Source of the DNA: Couchioplanes caeruleus
Lineage (GTDB): Bacteria > Actinomycetota > Actinomycetes > Mycobacteriales > Micromonosporaceae
Length of the DNA stretch: 64,000 nt
Reading direction: 5' to 3'
Assembly: GCF_003751945.1 (NCBI RefSeq)
Contig: NZ_RJKL01000001.1
Coordinates: forward strand, 806,001-870,000
Position numbers and translations under genes: made by a program. Shown here piece after piece: positions 18,333-26,153 of the stretch; positions within the stretch are counted from its first letter, which is position 1, and each line of letters begins with the position of its first letter. The notes beneath the pieces were generated by a model. It was not told the origin of the DNA, did not search any database, and was given only the letters and a program-made list of their open reading frames with translations.

Positions 18333-20047
18333 CGTACCATAACCCCACAGGAATCCGCGTCTGGCGTTGCCAGCACGCGGATTTTGTGGTTTCCGGGGTG
18401 GTACGTCATGGTCAGCCCCAGTTGCCGATAGACCTCGGCCTTGCGGGTGGCGTCAGCGTGGCGGACGGTGTCGCGGATTCGGTCGAAGTCACTGACCAGC
18501 TGAGCGATCTCCGCACGACTCAGTCGACCGGGCGCGATCGGCGAGGGTGCGATCGTCCGCCGCGACAGGGCCGCGGCGCGTTGGGCATTAACCGCAGCGA
18601 TCCAACCGGCCACGGTGACAGGATCGCCGCCGGCCTCGGCGAGCGCGCGATAGCGAGCCAGCTTGGCGTCACATTCCGCGATGATCGCTGCCGAGTCGTC
18701 CTCTGGAACCGGCGCAGCCGTGTGTTGGGGCTGAGCGGCGTGCAGGCGGTCGATGGTGTCCGTCAGTCGGTGCGGGGCAAAGGCTCGCAGCAGCCACCGG
18801 TCCAGCTCTGGGACCAGGTCTTGCTCGGGTAGGTAGACGTTGCGAGGGTGCTGGACGTGGTTGGCGAGGGCGTACTCGTTGGGGTAGCGACAGCGGTAGT
18901 ACGGCTGGCCGTGGCTGAACTGGCCTTGCATCTTGCGGCCGCAGACGCCGCACCGCAGTAGGCCGCGCAGCGTATACGTTCGGCGGACGCGTTCGCGCTG
19001 GCGGGTTTGACGGCCGGCACCGTGTTCGGCGCGGACGCCCTGCGCGGCCTCGAAGTCGGCGACACTGACTAGGGGTTCCTGGGCGATGGAGTCGGACCAC
19101 ACCCACTTGTCGGTGTCGTTCCAGCGCATCCTTGTTTGATAGCCCAGGCCGACGTCGTCGACGTCGAGCAGGATCTCGTCCTTGCGCTGCTTGTTCCATA
19201 CCTGCCGTCCGGTGTAGCGGGGGTTGGCCAGGATCGCCTTGATGGCGCTCTTGGCCCATCCTTCGCCGGTGCGGTGGCGGTTACGGGCGGGGTCGGCGGC
19301 CGACGGGGACGGGATGCCGTCACGGGTCAGTGCCTCGGCGATAGCGAAGATCCCGGCCCCGGCCAGATACATAGCGAAGATTCGTCGGACGACCGGCGCG
19401 GTGACGGGGTCGGGCTCGAGCCGGTGCAGACGCTTGCCGTCGGCGGCCTTGCCCGGGTTCGGGTGCGGGCCGGCGTCGGCGAGGCGGTAGCCGTACGGCG
19501 GACGGCCGCCAAGGAACCGTCCCTCGATCTTGGCCTGTGCCTGCATCGCCATCCGCACACGGACCTTGACCCGGGAACGCTCGCCCTTGGACATCCCGCC
19601 GAACACGCTCATGATCAGATCGTGGGCCTCGGAGTCCGGATCGATAGCTCCGCCGACCTCGGGCACCCAGAGTTCGACACCGTAGTGGGTGAACACCGGC
19701 ATGGTGAGGCCGTACTGGTTGCCGTAGAAGGCACGCTGAGGCTCGCCGATCACGACCGCGCTGAAGCCCCGGTTGGGATCTGTGAGGGCCTCCAGCAGTG
19801 CAGCAGCCCGGGGGCGGCGGCGCCACGGCAAGGAGCGGGACATGCCGATGTCGAAGAACTGGGCTACGACTTGTCCACCGACGGGTTCAATCAGTGCGGT
19901 TGCCCGAGTGAGCTGCCAGTTCTTGGAGGCTTCCGGGTCCTGGTGGTCTTCGGTTGAGACGCGGCCGTAGAACGCGAACGTCAGTCGTGGCGGTCGAGAG
20001 TCCGGGGTGGCCGAGTCGAGCTGGAGCGGCGGAACGTCGATCGTCAT
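18314..20047 (-). CDS. Large serine recombinase / integrase
   Basis: 577 aa from ATG (MTIDVPPLQLD). The resolvase-type catalytic domain has the nucleophile Ser in FAFYGRVSTEDHQ (about residue 27) and conserved AVVIGEPQRAFYG and GGMSKGERSRVKVRVR. The recombinase domain (GRPPYGYRLAD to NPRYTGRQVWNKQ, about 185-310) and a zinc ribbon (LLRCGVCGRKMQG, then YYRCRYPNEYA) follow, then a coiled C-terminal region. This is the architecture of phiC31/TndX-type integrases that move elements without host factors. The last six codons and stop lie within tRNA-Leu (antisense), so the integrase may end at an attachment junction. A recombination directionality factor was not recognised. Confidence 0.93.
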   Translation of the reverse strand: MTIDVPPLQLDSATPDSRPPRLTFAFYGRVSTEDHQDPEASKNWQLTRATALIEPVGGQVVAQFFDIGMSRSLPWRRRPRAAALLEALTDPNRGFSAVVIGEPQRAFYGNQYGLTMPVFTHYGVELWVPEVGGAIDPDSEAHDLIMSVFGGMSKGERSRVKVRVRMAMQAQAKIEGRFLGGRPPYGYRLADAGPHPNPGKAADGKRLHRLEPDPVTAPVVRRIFAMYLAGAGIFAIAEALTRDGIPSPSAADPARNRHRTGEGWAKSAIKAILANPRYTGRQVWNKQRKDEILLDVDDVGLGYQTRMRWNDTDKWVWSDSIAQEPLVSVADFEAAQGVRAEHGAGRQTRQRERVRRTYTLRGLLRCGVCGRKMQGQFSHGQPYYRCRYPNEYALANHVQHPRNVYLPEQDLVPELDRWLLRAFAPHRLTDTIDRLHAAQPQHTAAPVPEDDSAAIIAECDAKLARYRALAEAGGDPVTVAGWIAAVNAQRAAALSRRTIAPSPIAPGRLSRAEIAQLVSDFDRIRDTVRHADATRKAEVYRQLGLTMTYHPGNHKIRVLATPDADSCGVMVRVRGGT

Positions 20048-20164
20048 GTGGTGGCACCCTCTCAGGAAATTCGGTGTTGCCCCGGGACGGCGGAGGCCCA
20101 TCTGGGATAGGCGGTCGTCGCCCCGGGGCGTCAACACAGATCCACGCAAATCAGGTTGGAGTGA

Positions 20165-20365
20165 TCAAGGCTGGGCTGCGGTGTCCGACGTGGGCTGCAA
20201 GGAGTCCGATGGTGTTCTCGGTCCGGCGTCTTGTAGGAGGCGTAGTACCGCTCGCGCGACGGCAACGCTGTCCAGGCTTGGGCTATCCGTATCGAACTCG
20301 ACGATCACGGGGCCGCCGGGCTCTGACTGCTGCCGGCGCCTTGAGGTACGACGCTGATCAGTCAT
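20165..20365 (-). CDS. Small hypothetical protein coupled to the methyltransferase gene
   Basis: 66 aa. The ATG lies inside the last codons of the methyltransferase gene (8-nt overlap), which supports translation by coupling. Basic, arginine-rich N-terminus (QRRTSRRRQQ), then an acidic-hydrophobic core PVIVEFDTDSPSLDSVAVAR and a helix VLRLLQDAG. No family recognised. As the last gene of the operon running toward the integrase, it could be an accessory to modification or excision, but nothing in the sequence shows this. Confidence 0.55.
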   Translation of the reverse strand: MTDQRRTSRRRQQSEPGGPVIVEFDTDSPSLDSVAVARAVLRLLQDAGPRTPSDSLQPTSDTAAQP

Positions 20366-21233
20366 CGGGCCGCCGGAGGATCACGACGTCTTCGTGCTGG
20401 ACAAGCCACTGCGGGTCGCCGTCGGCGATGGCGTCGCGGACGTTCTTCTGCTGGAAGAACGACGCCCGGGGCACGAGCACCCCGTCGCGGACACCGGCCA
20501 TCAGCGCCACGCATTCCTCGACCAGTTCCAGCCCGGCGGCCTGTCCGGCGGCGACGACCATGCCGGGGATGTCGATGAGTTCGCCGTGGCGCCGGTAGGG
20601 GCGGGCCGTGATGACCACGTGCCCGCCGGGGCGCAGGACGGCCCGGCAGCCGGCGAGGATGTCGGTGAACCCGGCGGCGAGGGTGTCGTGGTCGCGGTAG
20701 GCGAGGTTGTCGCTGCCGCCGTATCGGTGGTGGACCTTCTGTACCTTGCCGCGCCGTGGGCCGGGGGTGCGGACGTGGCCGTGGGTGGACGGCCCGTACG
20801 GCGGCGACGTAACGACGAGGGCCACCTTGCCGGCCACCGGTGGCGGCAGCAGCACGGGGAGCTGGCGGGAGTCGCCGGTGTAGACCTCCCCGGTCCCGGT
20901 GGCGCCCTGCCTCTCGGCGAGGGCGATGTTGACCGCCGCCAGGGCGGCCCACCGGTCCTCGTACTCGACGCCGACACCGTCCCGGCCGAGGTGCATGGCC
21001 TCGACCACGGTGGTGCCGATGCCGGCCATCGGGTCGAGCACGACATCGCCGGGGTCGGTGTAGGTGCTGATGGCGTAGCGGGCGATGGTGGGCAGCATCT
21101 TGCCCGGGTGCGTGATCGACTCGGAGTCGTAGCGGCCCTTGCGCAGTTCCCGGGAGGGCTGCTGGCCGGTCAGCCACACCGAGCCGGGGTAGCCGGCGGC
21201 GAGCAGGGCGGCGGGCGAGCGGAACTCAGACAT
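20358..21233 (-). CDS. Site-specific DNA methyltransferase (N4-cytosine/N6-adenine type)
   Basis: 291 aa from ATG (MSEFRSPAALL), overlapping the upstream gene by 8 nt. An N-terminal SVWLTGQQ and HPGKMLPTIARYAI segment precede the SAM-binding motif I DPMAGIGTTVVEAMHLGR, GVEYEDRW (motif II) and the catalytic TSPPYG (motif IV). A C-terminal strand region, GGHVVITARPYRRHGELIDIPG, completes the fold. The S/T-PP-Y form favours N4-cytosine. No restriction enzyme is encoded nearby, so it is probably an orphan that modifies element or host DNA, for example to escape host restriction on transfer (inference). Confidence 0.88.
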   Translation of the reverse strand: MSEFRSPAALLAAGYPGSVWLTGQQPSRELRKGRYDSESITHPGKMLPTIARYAISTYTDPGDVVLDPMAGIGTTVVEAMHLGRDGVGVEYEDRWAALAAVNIALAERQGATGTGEVYTGDSRQLPVLLPPPVAGKVALVVTSPPYGPSTHGHVRTPGPRRGKVQKVHHRYGGSDNLAYRDHDTLAAGFTDILAGCRAVLRPGGHVVITARPYRRHGELIDIPGMVVAAGQAAGLELVEECVALMAGVRDGVLVPRASFFQQKNVRDAIADGDPQWLVQHEDVVILRRPDD

Positions 21234-21912
21234 CGGCGGCCTCCGGGGTGATCGACGCGAACGCGAGGAGGTCCCGGTGGGCCGGCACGTGCCGGCCTCC
21301 GCGCAGCGGCGGGCGGGACACGGGACGGGTTTCGGTGCGCGGCTCGGCTTCGGGCAGCGGCACGAGCAGCGCGGGGATGTGCTGGTGGTAGAGCAGCCCG
21401 GCGGTCCGGGCGGCGGCGATGACCGTCGAGCGGTGCCCGAACGCACCGCCGGGGCCGGTGGTCAGCAGCAGGACGAGGAACCCGCCGGGGCGCAGCAACC
21501 GGTGCCAGGCGCCGAGAGCCTGGCTGATGGCGTGGGGGTCGCGGCTGTCGATGTCCAGGCGCGGCAGGGTCGCCAGGACGAGCCCGGCGCCGTGCCGGGC
21601 GGTGGCCGCCGAGTGCCCGTCGAGGGGCTCGGGCCACACGTGCGGGTGCTGACCCTCGGTGACAGCGATGCCGTGCCGGCGGTGCAGGTGCTCGGCGGCA
21701 GCCGCGATGGTCGGGTGGCCGTCGCTGTCGAGGACGGTGTCGCCGTCGCGGGTGTAGCGGGCGATCAGGAGGGCGACGTGGTCGGGGTGGATGCCGTACC
21801 AGTCGGGTAGCGGACGCCCGGCCGGGTCGGCGGGGCGGTGGGTGTGGGTGGGGCGAAGGAGCAGTCCGACGGGCGCCGGAGGGCGGGTGTCGGGAGTGCG
21901 GGTCTGCGACAT
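21226..21912 (-). CDS. Degenerate methyltransferase-like protein
   Basis: 228 aa from ATG (MSQTRTPDTRPP). Its layout parallels the downstream methyltransferase: HPDHVALLIARYTRDGDTVLD resembles the approach to motif I, but the glycine loop is lost (DSDGHPTIAAAAEHLHRRHG). ATLPRLDID stands where the catalytic PPY should be, and LRPGGFLVLLLT matches the C-terminal strands. It therefore keeps the fold but not the catalytic residues, and may serve as a partner or specificity subunit. First gene of a three-gene operon; a 35-bp promoter-like element ends 41 bp upstream. Confidence 0.65.
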   Translation of the reverse strand: MSQTRTPDTRPPAPVGLLLRPTHTHRPADPAGRPLPDWYGIHPDHVALLIARYTRDGDTVLDSDGHPTIAAAAEHLHRRHGIAVTEGQHPHVWPEPLDGHSAATARHGAGLVLATLPRLDIDSRDPHAISQALGAWHRLLRPGGFLVLLLTTGPGGAFGHRSTVIAAARTAGLLYHQHIPALLVPLPEAEPRTETRPVSRPPLRGGRHVPAHRDLLAFASITPEAADV

Positions 21913-21952
21913 GGGGCGTGTGGGCCATGTCCGCCGACGAGCGCTGACACAT

Positions 21953-21987
21953 AGAGATACAGATTTCGGGGCCGGTTTGGACATCGG
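21953..21987 (-). promoter_or_regulatory. 35-bp promoter-like element, copy facing the methyltransferase operon
   Basis: Read on the minus strand: CCGATGTCCAAAC, 5 variable bases, CCGAAATCTGTATCTCT. All 30 fixed bases recur at 23443-23477 facing the transfer operon. TGTATC fits a -10 box, with TGTCCA 16 bp upstream as a possible -35. Confidence 0.65.
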
Positions 21988-22036
21988 CCCCGGCCTGGCA
22001 CGCCCGTTGCGCCGGTGTCACACCGCCGCCGAGACA

Positions 22037-22506
22037 CCTATAACAAGATCAATTCGTGGTTGAACACGCAGGTCAGAGCCCTGGTGGCGGGGACGCCACC
22101 GGGGTCGCGTGCGGCCGACGGAGGCGGGTGGTGATCGCGGCCACCTATAACAAGATCACGAAGCCCTATAACAAGATCACCGTCGAGGTTGAACAAGATC
22201 ATCGAGCCCTATAAACAAGATCGACTTAGGGTTGAACAAGATCATCAACGGCGTTCGGATGGTGTAACACGCCTCGCCGCGCCGTCGCGCCCGGCGCCGT
22301 CAAGAGGTGACCGACGCCCGGTCGGACATTGATGTTCAAGGCATGTCTGCCGCCTGTGACAGCGGTCGCCGCGAGCCGGTGTGACAGGGGTTGAACACGC
22401 AGCTCAGCGGCCCCGGACGACGCCCCTCGGCCCGCGCCGGGCGGGGGTGGCGGCCGACGCGCTAGCACAGGGGTTGAACACGTGGCGTGACCGTTGAACA
22501 AGATCC
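22037..22506 (+). repeat. Iteron-like array of AACAAGATCA repeats
   Basis: Direct repeats with core AACAAGATC. CCTATAACAAGATCA starts at 22037, 22144 and 22165, with a variant at 22208 (one extra A). GGTTGAACAAGATCA starts at 22187 and 22230, and CCGTTGAACAAGATCC at 22491. A shorter related form, GGTTGAACACG, starts at 22058, 22389 and 22472. An inverted partial copy lies at about 22511-22528. The array fills a 590-bp gene-free region ahead of the sigma-like gene. Iterons of this kind serve as binding sites for a replication initiator, transfer protein or regulator; which one is not known here. Confidence 0.8.
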
Positions 22507-22612
22507 ACAGTGTTCATGATCTGTTACACCCGAGTGGCGGGATGGGTGTCGTTCCCGCCGGATGGCCCACCGAGGCACCGGCATCCCACACCCACCTCTC
22601 GGGGGATCTTCC

Positions 22613-23425
22613 ATGTCTCAGTTCGTTCGTTCCGTGCTGCCCACCGCCGGTCTCGACGCGCCGCGTCTGGTGCTCGGCGCGCAGCCCTTTGACGTCGCCG
22701 CGAACTCGCTTCGCCTGCTCACGACCGGTCCGGAGCCGCTGTCGGTGGACGGTGCCGCGCTCGGCGGGGGCCTGCCGCGTCGGCGGATTCCGTTGTCGGA
22801 GCTGGCCGCGATCCTGATGCACCCGTCCTGCGACCACGCCACGAGTGACCGGGTGTGGCGGCTGCTTATCGGCCGTGCCCGCGCTGATGGTCCGGTCTGG
22901 GTCGTGGGTGCGGTCGGGGTGGCCCTGCCGGGCCTGCGCCAGGCGGCCTACCGGCTGCGCGGCTTCTCCGGTGACGTGCAGGCCGAGCTGCTGACCGCCT
23001 TCGTCGCGGCGCTGCACACGGTGAAGCCCGGTGGGGCCAAGGTGGTGCAGCGGCTGCTGTCGGCCACGTTCACTACCGCCCGCGCGGCGCTGCGCGCCGA
23101 CGAGCCGATCCGCACGAAGGCGCCGGTGGATCTGCCGGTGGCGGCTGGCGGGCATCCGGACTTCGTGCTGGCCAAGGCGGTCGCGGTCGGGGTCATCACC
23201 CCGGGCGAGGCCGAGCTGATCGGCGCCACTCGGCTGGAGGGCGTGTCGGTGGCCGACTACGCCGAGCGGGCCGGTCGTGGCTACTGGGCGGTGGCCAAGG
23301 AGCGCTCGCGGGCCGAGGAGCGCCTGGTCGCGGCGATCCGCTCCGGGGAGCTGTCCGATGAGGACGCCGCCGTGATCGCCGAGGCCACGATGACCCTCGC
23401 GGTCGACCGGGCGCACCTCGGCTGA
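22613..23425 (+). CDS. Sigma-like / helix-turn-helix protein of the conjugative element
   Basis: 270 aa. I do not recognise a named family with certainty. The middle (LRQAAYRLRGFSGDVQAELLTAFVAAL, then GGAKVVQRLLSATFTTARAALRAD, about 100-160) resembles region 2-like helices of sigma-70 proteins seen in actinobacterial mobile elements. The C-terminal part (VAVGVITPGEAELIGATRLEGVSVADYAERAGRGYWAVAKERSRAEERL, about 185-245) reads as a region 4-like helix-turn-helix. It stands alone between the iteron array and the transfer operon, and two matching promoter-like elements flank it facing outward. Control of those two operons is a reasonable inference. Confidence 0.6.
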   Translation: MSQFVRSVLPTAGLDAPRLVLGAQPFDVAANSLRLLTTGPEPLSVDGAALGGGLPRRRIPLSELAAILMHPSCDHATSDRVWRLLIGRARADGPVWVVGAVGVALPGLRQAAYRLRGFSGDVQAELLTAFVAALHTVKPGGAKVVQRLLSATFTTARAALRADEPIRTKAPVDLPVAAGGHPDFVLAKAVAVGVITPGEAELIGATRLEGVSVADYAERAGRGYWAVAKERSRAEERLVAAIRSGELSDEDAAVIAEATMTLAVDRAHLG

Positions 23426-23442
23426 CCTGCGCCTTTGCGTGC

Positions 23443-23477
23443 CCGATGTCCAAACGAGGGCCGAAATCTGTATCTCT
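23443..23477 (+). promoter_or_regulatory. 35-bp promoter-like element, copy facing the transfer operon
   Basis: CCGATGTCCAAAC, GAGGG, CCGAAATCTGTATCTCT: identical to the minus-strand element at 21953-21987 except in the 5-base spacer. It starts 18 bp after the stop of the sigma-like gene and 203 bp before the pilin start. Confidence 0.65.
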
Positions 23478-23620
23478 TAGTGCGGGACTTTCCCGCACCT
23501 GGTGACCTTCTTCGACCGGCCCCGCTGACGGCGCTGACACCCGCAACGGCCCCGCCGAACCCTTCGAAGGAGGACGGCCAACACGGCCGGTCGAGGTCAC
23601 CACCTTTCCCCTCGTCGCTC

Positions 23621-23655
23621 GCCCAGCCCCACACCTTGTGGGTGTGGGGCTGGGC
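23621..23655. terminator. Perfect 15-bp hairpin in the leader of the transfer operon
   Basis: GCCCAGCCCCACACC pairs without mismatch with GGTGTGGGGCTGGGC across a TTGTG loop. It ends 25 bp before the pilin start codon, leaving room only for the GGAAGG ribosome site. It could attenuate the operon, terminate an upstream transcript, or be a protein-binding structure. Confidence 0.65.
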
Positions 23656-23679
23656 TGCCCTGGAAGGTGCCCACGTCCC

Positions 23680-24075
23680 ATGAACCACCGCCCTCTGCAC
23701 CGCCCGACCCCGACCCCGCCCCGCCCGGTCGGCGACCGGCGCGGCCGGCGCCTGACCCGTACCGTCCGCGTCCTCGCACCGGCTGTCGCGGTCACCGCTG
23801 CCGCGCTGGTTGCCATCGCCGGCACCCCGGAGGCCGCGTACGCGGCCGACTCGCTCGACGCCGTGGTCAACAACATCCGCAACTGGCTGGTCGGCATCCT
23901 CGTCGCCGTCGCCACCCTGTTCCTCACCGTCGGCGGGCTGCGCTACGCCGCCGCCAACGGCGACCCCGGCGAGGTAGAGAAGGCCAAGCTGACGCTGAAG
24001 TCCGCCGCCGTCGGCTACGGGCTGGCGCTGCTCGCGCCGCTGTTCGTCACCATCGTCGGCAAGTGGGTGGCCTGA
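23680..24075 (+). CDS. VirB2/TrbC-like pilin of the type IV secretion system
   Basis: 131 aa from ATG after GGAAGGTG. Basic N-terminus, signal helix (VRVLAPAVAVTAAALVAIAG) ending at AAYAADS, a plausible signal peptidase site. A first helix (VVNNIRNWLVGILVAVATLF), a short charged loop (NGDPGEVEKAKLTLKS) and a second membrane helix (AVGYGLALLAPLFVTIVG) follow. This small two-helix exported layout is that of VirB2/TrbC pilins and their Gram-positive equivalents. First gene of the transfer operon; its TGA overlaps the next ATG (TGATG). Confidence 0.75.
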   Translation: MNHRPLHRPTPTPPRPVGDRRGRRLTRTVRVLAPAVAVTAAALVAIAGTPEAAYAADSLDAVVNNIRNWLVGILVAVATLFLTVGGLRYAAANGDPGEVEKAKLTLKSAAVGYGLALLAPLFVTIVGKWVA

Positions 24076-26153
24076 TGACCCACTCCACCGATCCGGCTCG
24101 CCGTCCCTTCGTCCCCAACCGCCGCCCGGCCGTCCCCGCCCGCCGTCCCCGGTCGTCCCGCCGTGGCGTGCGGCTGCTCGTCCTGATCGCCCTCGGCGTC
24201 GGTCTGACCGCCGGCCCCGCTCTGGCGGGGACGGCGTGGGCCGAGCCGTCCCCGGCACCGTCCCCGGGTGCGAGCGTGCCGAACCCCGGCTCGCGCCCGC
24301 CGGGGGCGAACCCGTCCCCGTCCGCCCCGTCGTCCCCGCCGACCGTCGTGCCGTCCCCGGCCCCCGCCCCGCCCGGCAGCGAGGCCGGGGACGCCGACGA
24401 CGACCCCGGCATGTTCGACATCCCCGGCCAGATCCGCAAGGCCATCAACGAGTTCCTGCTGTGGATGGCCAAGACCGGCCTGAAGCCGGTCATGGAGACC
24501 CTCGGCAGCACCGCGCTGTCCACCCCGGACCTGACCGGCAGCGAGCACGTCAAGGCCATCTGGACGACCAGCCTCGTCACCGCGAACGCCATCTACGTAC
24601 TGTTCATCGTCGCCGGCGGCTTCATCGTCGCCTCCCGCGAAACCCTGCAGAGCCGGCACGGGCTCAAGGAGATCGCGCCGCGGCTGGCGCTCGGGGCGGT
24701 GGCCTCGAACGTGAGCCTGATCCTGTGCGGCAAGGCCATCGAGTTCACCAACGCGCTGACCGCCGCCGTCGCTGGTCAGGGCGTGGACGGGCCGAGTGCG
24801 GCGAACGCCATTGTCGGCATCCTCTACCAGCCGTTCAACGGCGCGAGCCCGAACATCCTGCTCGCCCTGTTGGTCATCGCCGCGTCCATCCTCGGGCTGA
24901 TCGTGATCATCACGTTCGTCATGCGGGTGGCGGTGATGGTCGTACTCGTCGGCATCGCACCCCTGGCGCTGGCCTGCCACGCGACGCCACAGACCGAGGG
25001 CATCGCACACACCTGGTGGCGTGCCTTCGGCGCCTGCCTGGGCCTGCAGGTGGCGCAGGCAGTGGTCGTGCTCGCCACGATCAAGGTGTTCCTCACCCCG
25101 TCCGGCCTGGTGATGCTCGGAGTACCTCAAACGGCGAGCGGCCTGCTCGGCGTCCTGGTCTGCATCACGATGCTGTGGCTGCTGATCAAGCTCCCCGGCC
25201 TGATGAAGCAGTACGTGCTCAGCCCGATGGGGCTGCAAAGCCAGGGCCGAGGGCTGTTCGGACAGCTCCTGCAGGCGTACATGACGTTCAAGACCCTCGG
25301 TGCGGTCACCGGCCTGAGCAAGGGCAAGAGGGCCGTCATCGCAGGTGCGGCAGCCCGCCCGACAGGCGGCGGGACGGGAACGACGAGCACTGCTCGGCCC
25401 GTTTCCGCCACCCGGGGTGGTCCGGGTACCCCGCGCCCGGCGCCGTCCCGGCCGTCCCCGGCCGGTCCGGTGGCGTTCAGTAACGCCCCGACCACGCAGA
25501 CGCCACTGTCGGCGCCCGCCGGCACCGCCGGGGCACCGTCGTTCAGCCACCCGGCGCAGCCGGGCACCCCGGCGGCGACCCCGACCGGCCCGGCCCCGGC
25601 CGCGTCGTTTTCCCAGCCCAACGCTTCCCAGCCGGCCACGCCTCGACCGAGTGGACGGCCGGCACCGGCGGCGTTCAGCGGCACGGCGCCCTCACCGGCG
25701 AGCCCGACTCCGACCGGGCCGGCACCTGCGGCAACGTTCTCCAATCCGCCAACGGCGCAGAGCGCGCCGCGTCGACCCCCGGCCCCGGTCACGCCGGTGT
25801 TCTCCTCCGCACCGAAGGGCACCTCGGCGGGGCGGCCGACGGCGGCCCGACGGCCGACCGCCGCGCCTCGCCCGGCCAGCGGAGGCGGCCGTCCGCCGGT
25901 CACCACGCCGCCGGCATCGGCCCCGGCGCCAGCGGCTCGGCCGTCCCCGCGTCCGGCACCAGCGCCGAGTCCGTCCCCGGCCGCCGGGCCGGCATCGCCG
26001 CCGCCGTCCCCGCCGCGACCAGCGGGCAGCGCGGCTCCGGTGTTCCGACCGGCGCCGTCCCCGCCTCCGTCCCCACCGTCCCCGCCGCCGCAGCGGCCGT
26101 CCCCGCCGTCCCCGCCGCCCGCGCGGCGCCGTCCCCGAAAGGCAGGTAACTGA
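24075..26153 (+). CDS. VirB6/TrbL-like polytopic channel protein with proline-rich tail
   Basis: 692 aa from the ATG overlapping the pilin stop. A signal-anchor (VRLLVLIALGVGLTAGPALAG) precedes a Pro/Ser-rich spacer. Residues about 110-420 hold at least five membrane helices (NAIYVLFIVAGGFIVAS, LLALLVIAASILGLIVIITFV, MVVLVGIAPLALACHA, QVAQAVVVLATIKVF, LLGVLVCITMLWLLIKL) in the VirB6/TrbL pattern. The last 270 residues are low-complexity Pro/Ala/Ser with PSP repeats, probably cell-wall spanning or cytosolic and disordered. It forms the inner-membrane channel of the conjugation machine. Coupled to the PrgI-like gene by TGATG. Confidence 0.8.
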   Translation: MTHSTDPARRPFVPNRRPAVPARRPRSSRRGVRLLVLIALGVGLTAGPALAGTAWAEPSPAPSPGASVPNPGSRPPGANPSPSAPSSPPTVVPSPAPAPPGSEAGDADDDPGMFDIPGQIRKAINEFLLWMAKTGLKPVMETLGSTALSTPDLTGSEHVKAIWTTSLVTANAIYVLFIVAGGFIVASRETLQSRHGLKEIAPRLALGAVASNVSLILCGKAIEFTNALTAAVAGQGVDGPSAANAIVGILYQPFNGASPNILLALLVIAASILGLIVIITFVMRVAVMVVLVGIAPLALACHATPQTEGIAHTWWRAFGACLGLQVAQAVVVLATIKVFLTPSGLVMLGVPQTASGLLGVLVCITMLWLLIKLPGLMKQYVLSPMGLQSQGRGLFGQLLQAYMTFKTLGAVTGLSKGKRAVIAGAAARPTGGGTGTTSTARPVSATRGGPGTPRPAPSRPSPAGPVAFSNAPTTQTPLSAPAGTAGAPSFSHPAQPGTPAATPTGPAPAASFSQPNASQPATPRPSGRPAPAAFSGTAPSPASPTPTGPAPAATFSNPPTAQSAPRRPPAPVTPVFSSAPKGTSAGRPTAARRPTAAPRPASGGGRPPVTTPPASAPAPAARPSPRPAPAPSPSPAAGPASPPPSPPRPAGSAAPVFRPAPSPPPSPPSPPPQRPSPPSPPPARRRPRKAGN

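Noticed and set aside
22037..22506. CRISPR array
   Set aside because: Repeats are short (14-15 bp), irregularly spaced and of two types, and no cas genes are present; an iteron-like array fits better.
21953..23477. Invertible segment bounded by 35-bp inverted repeats
   Set aside because: The central 5 bp of the two copies differ completely, whereas recombination sites need an identical core. The outward orientation into two operons fits a promoter element better.
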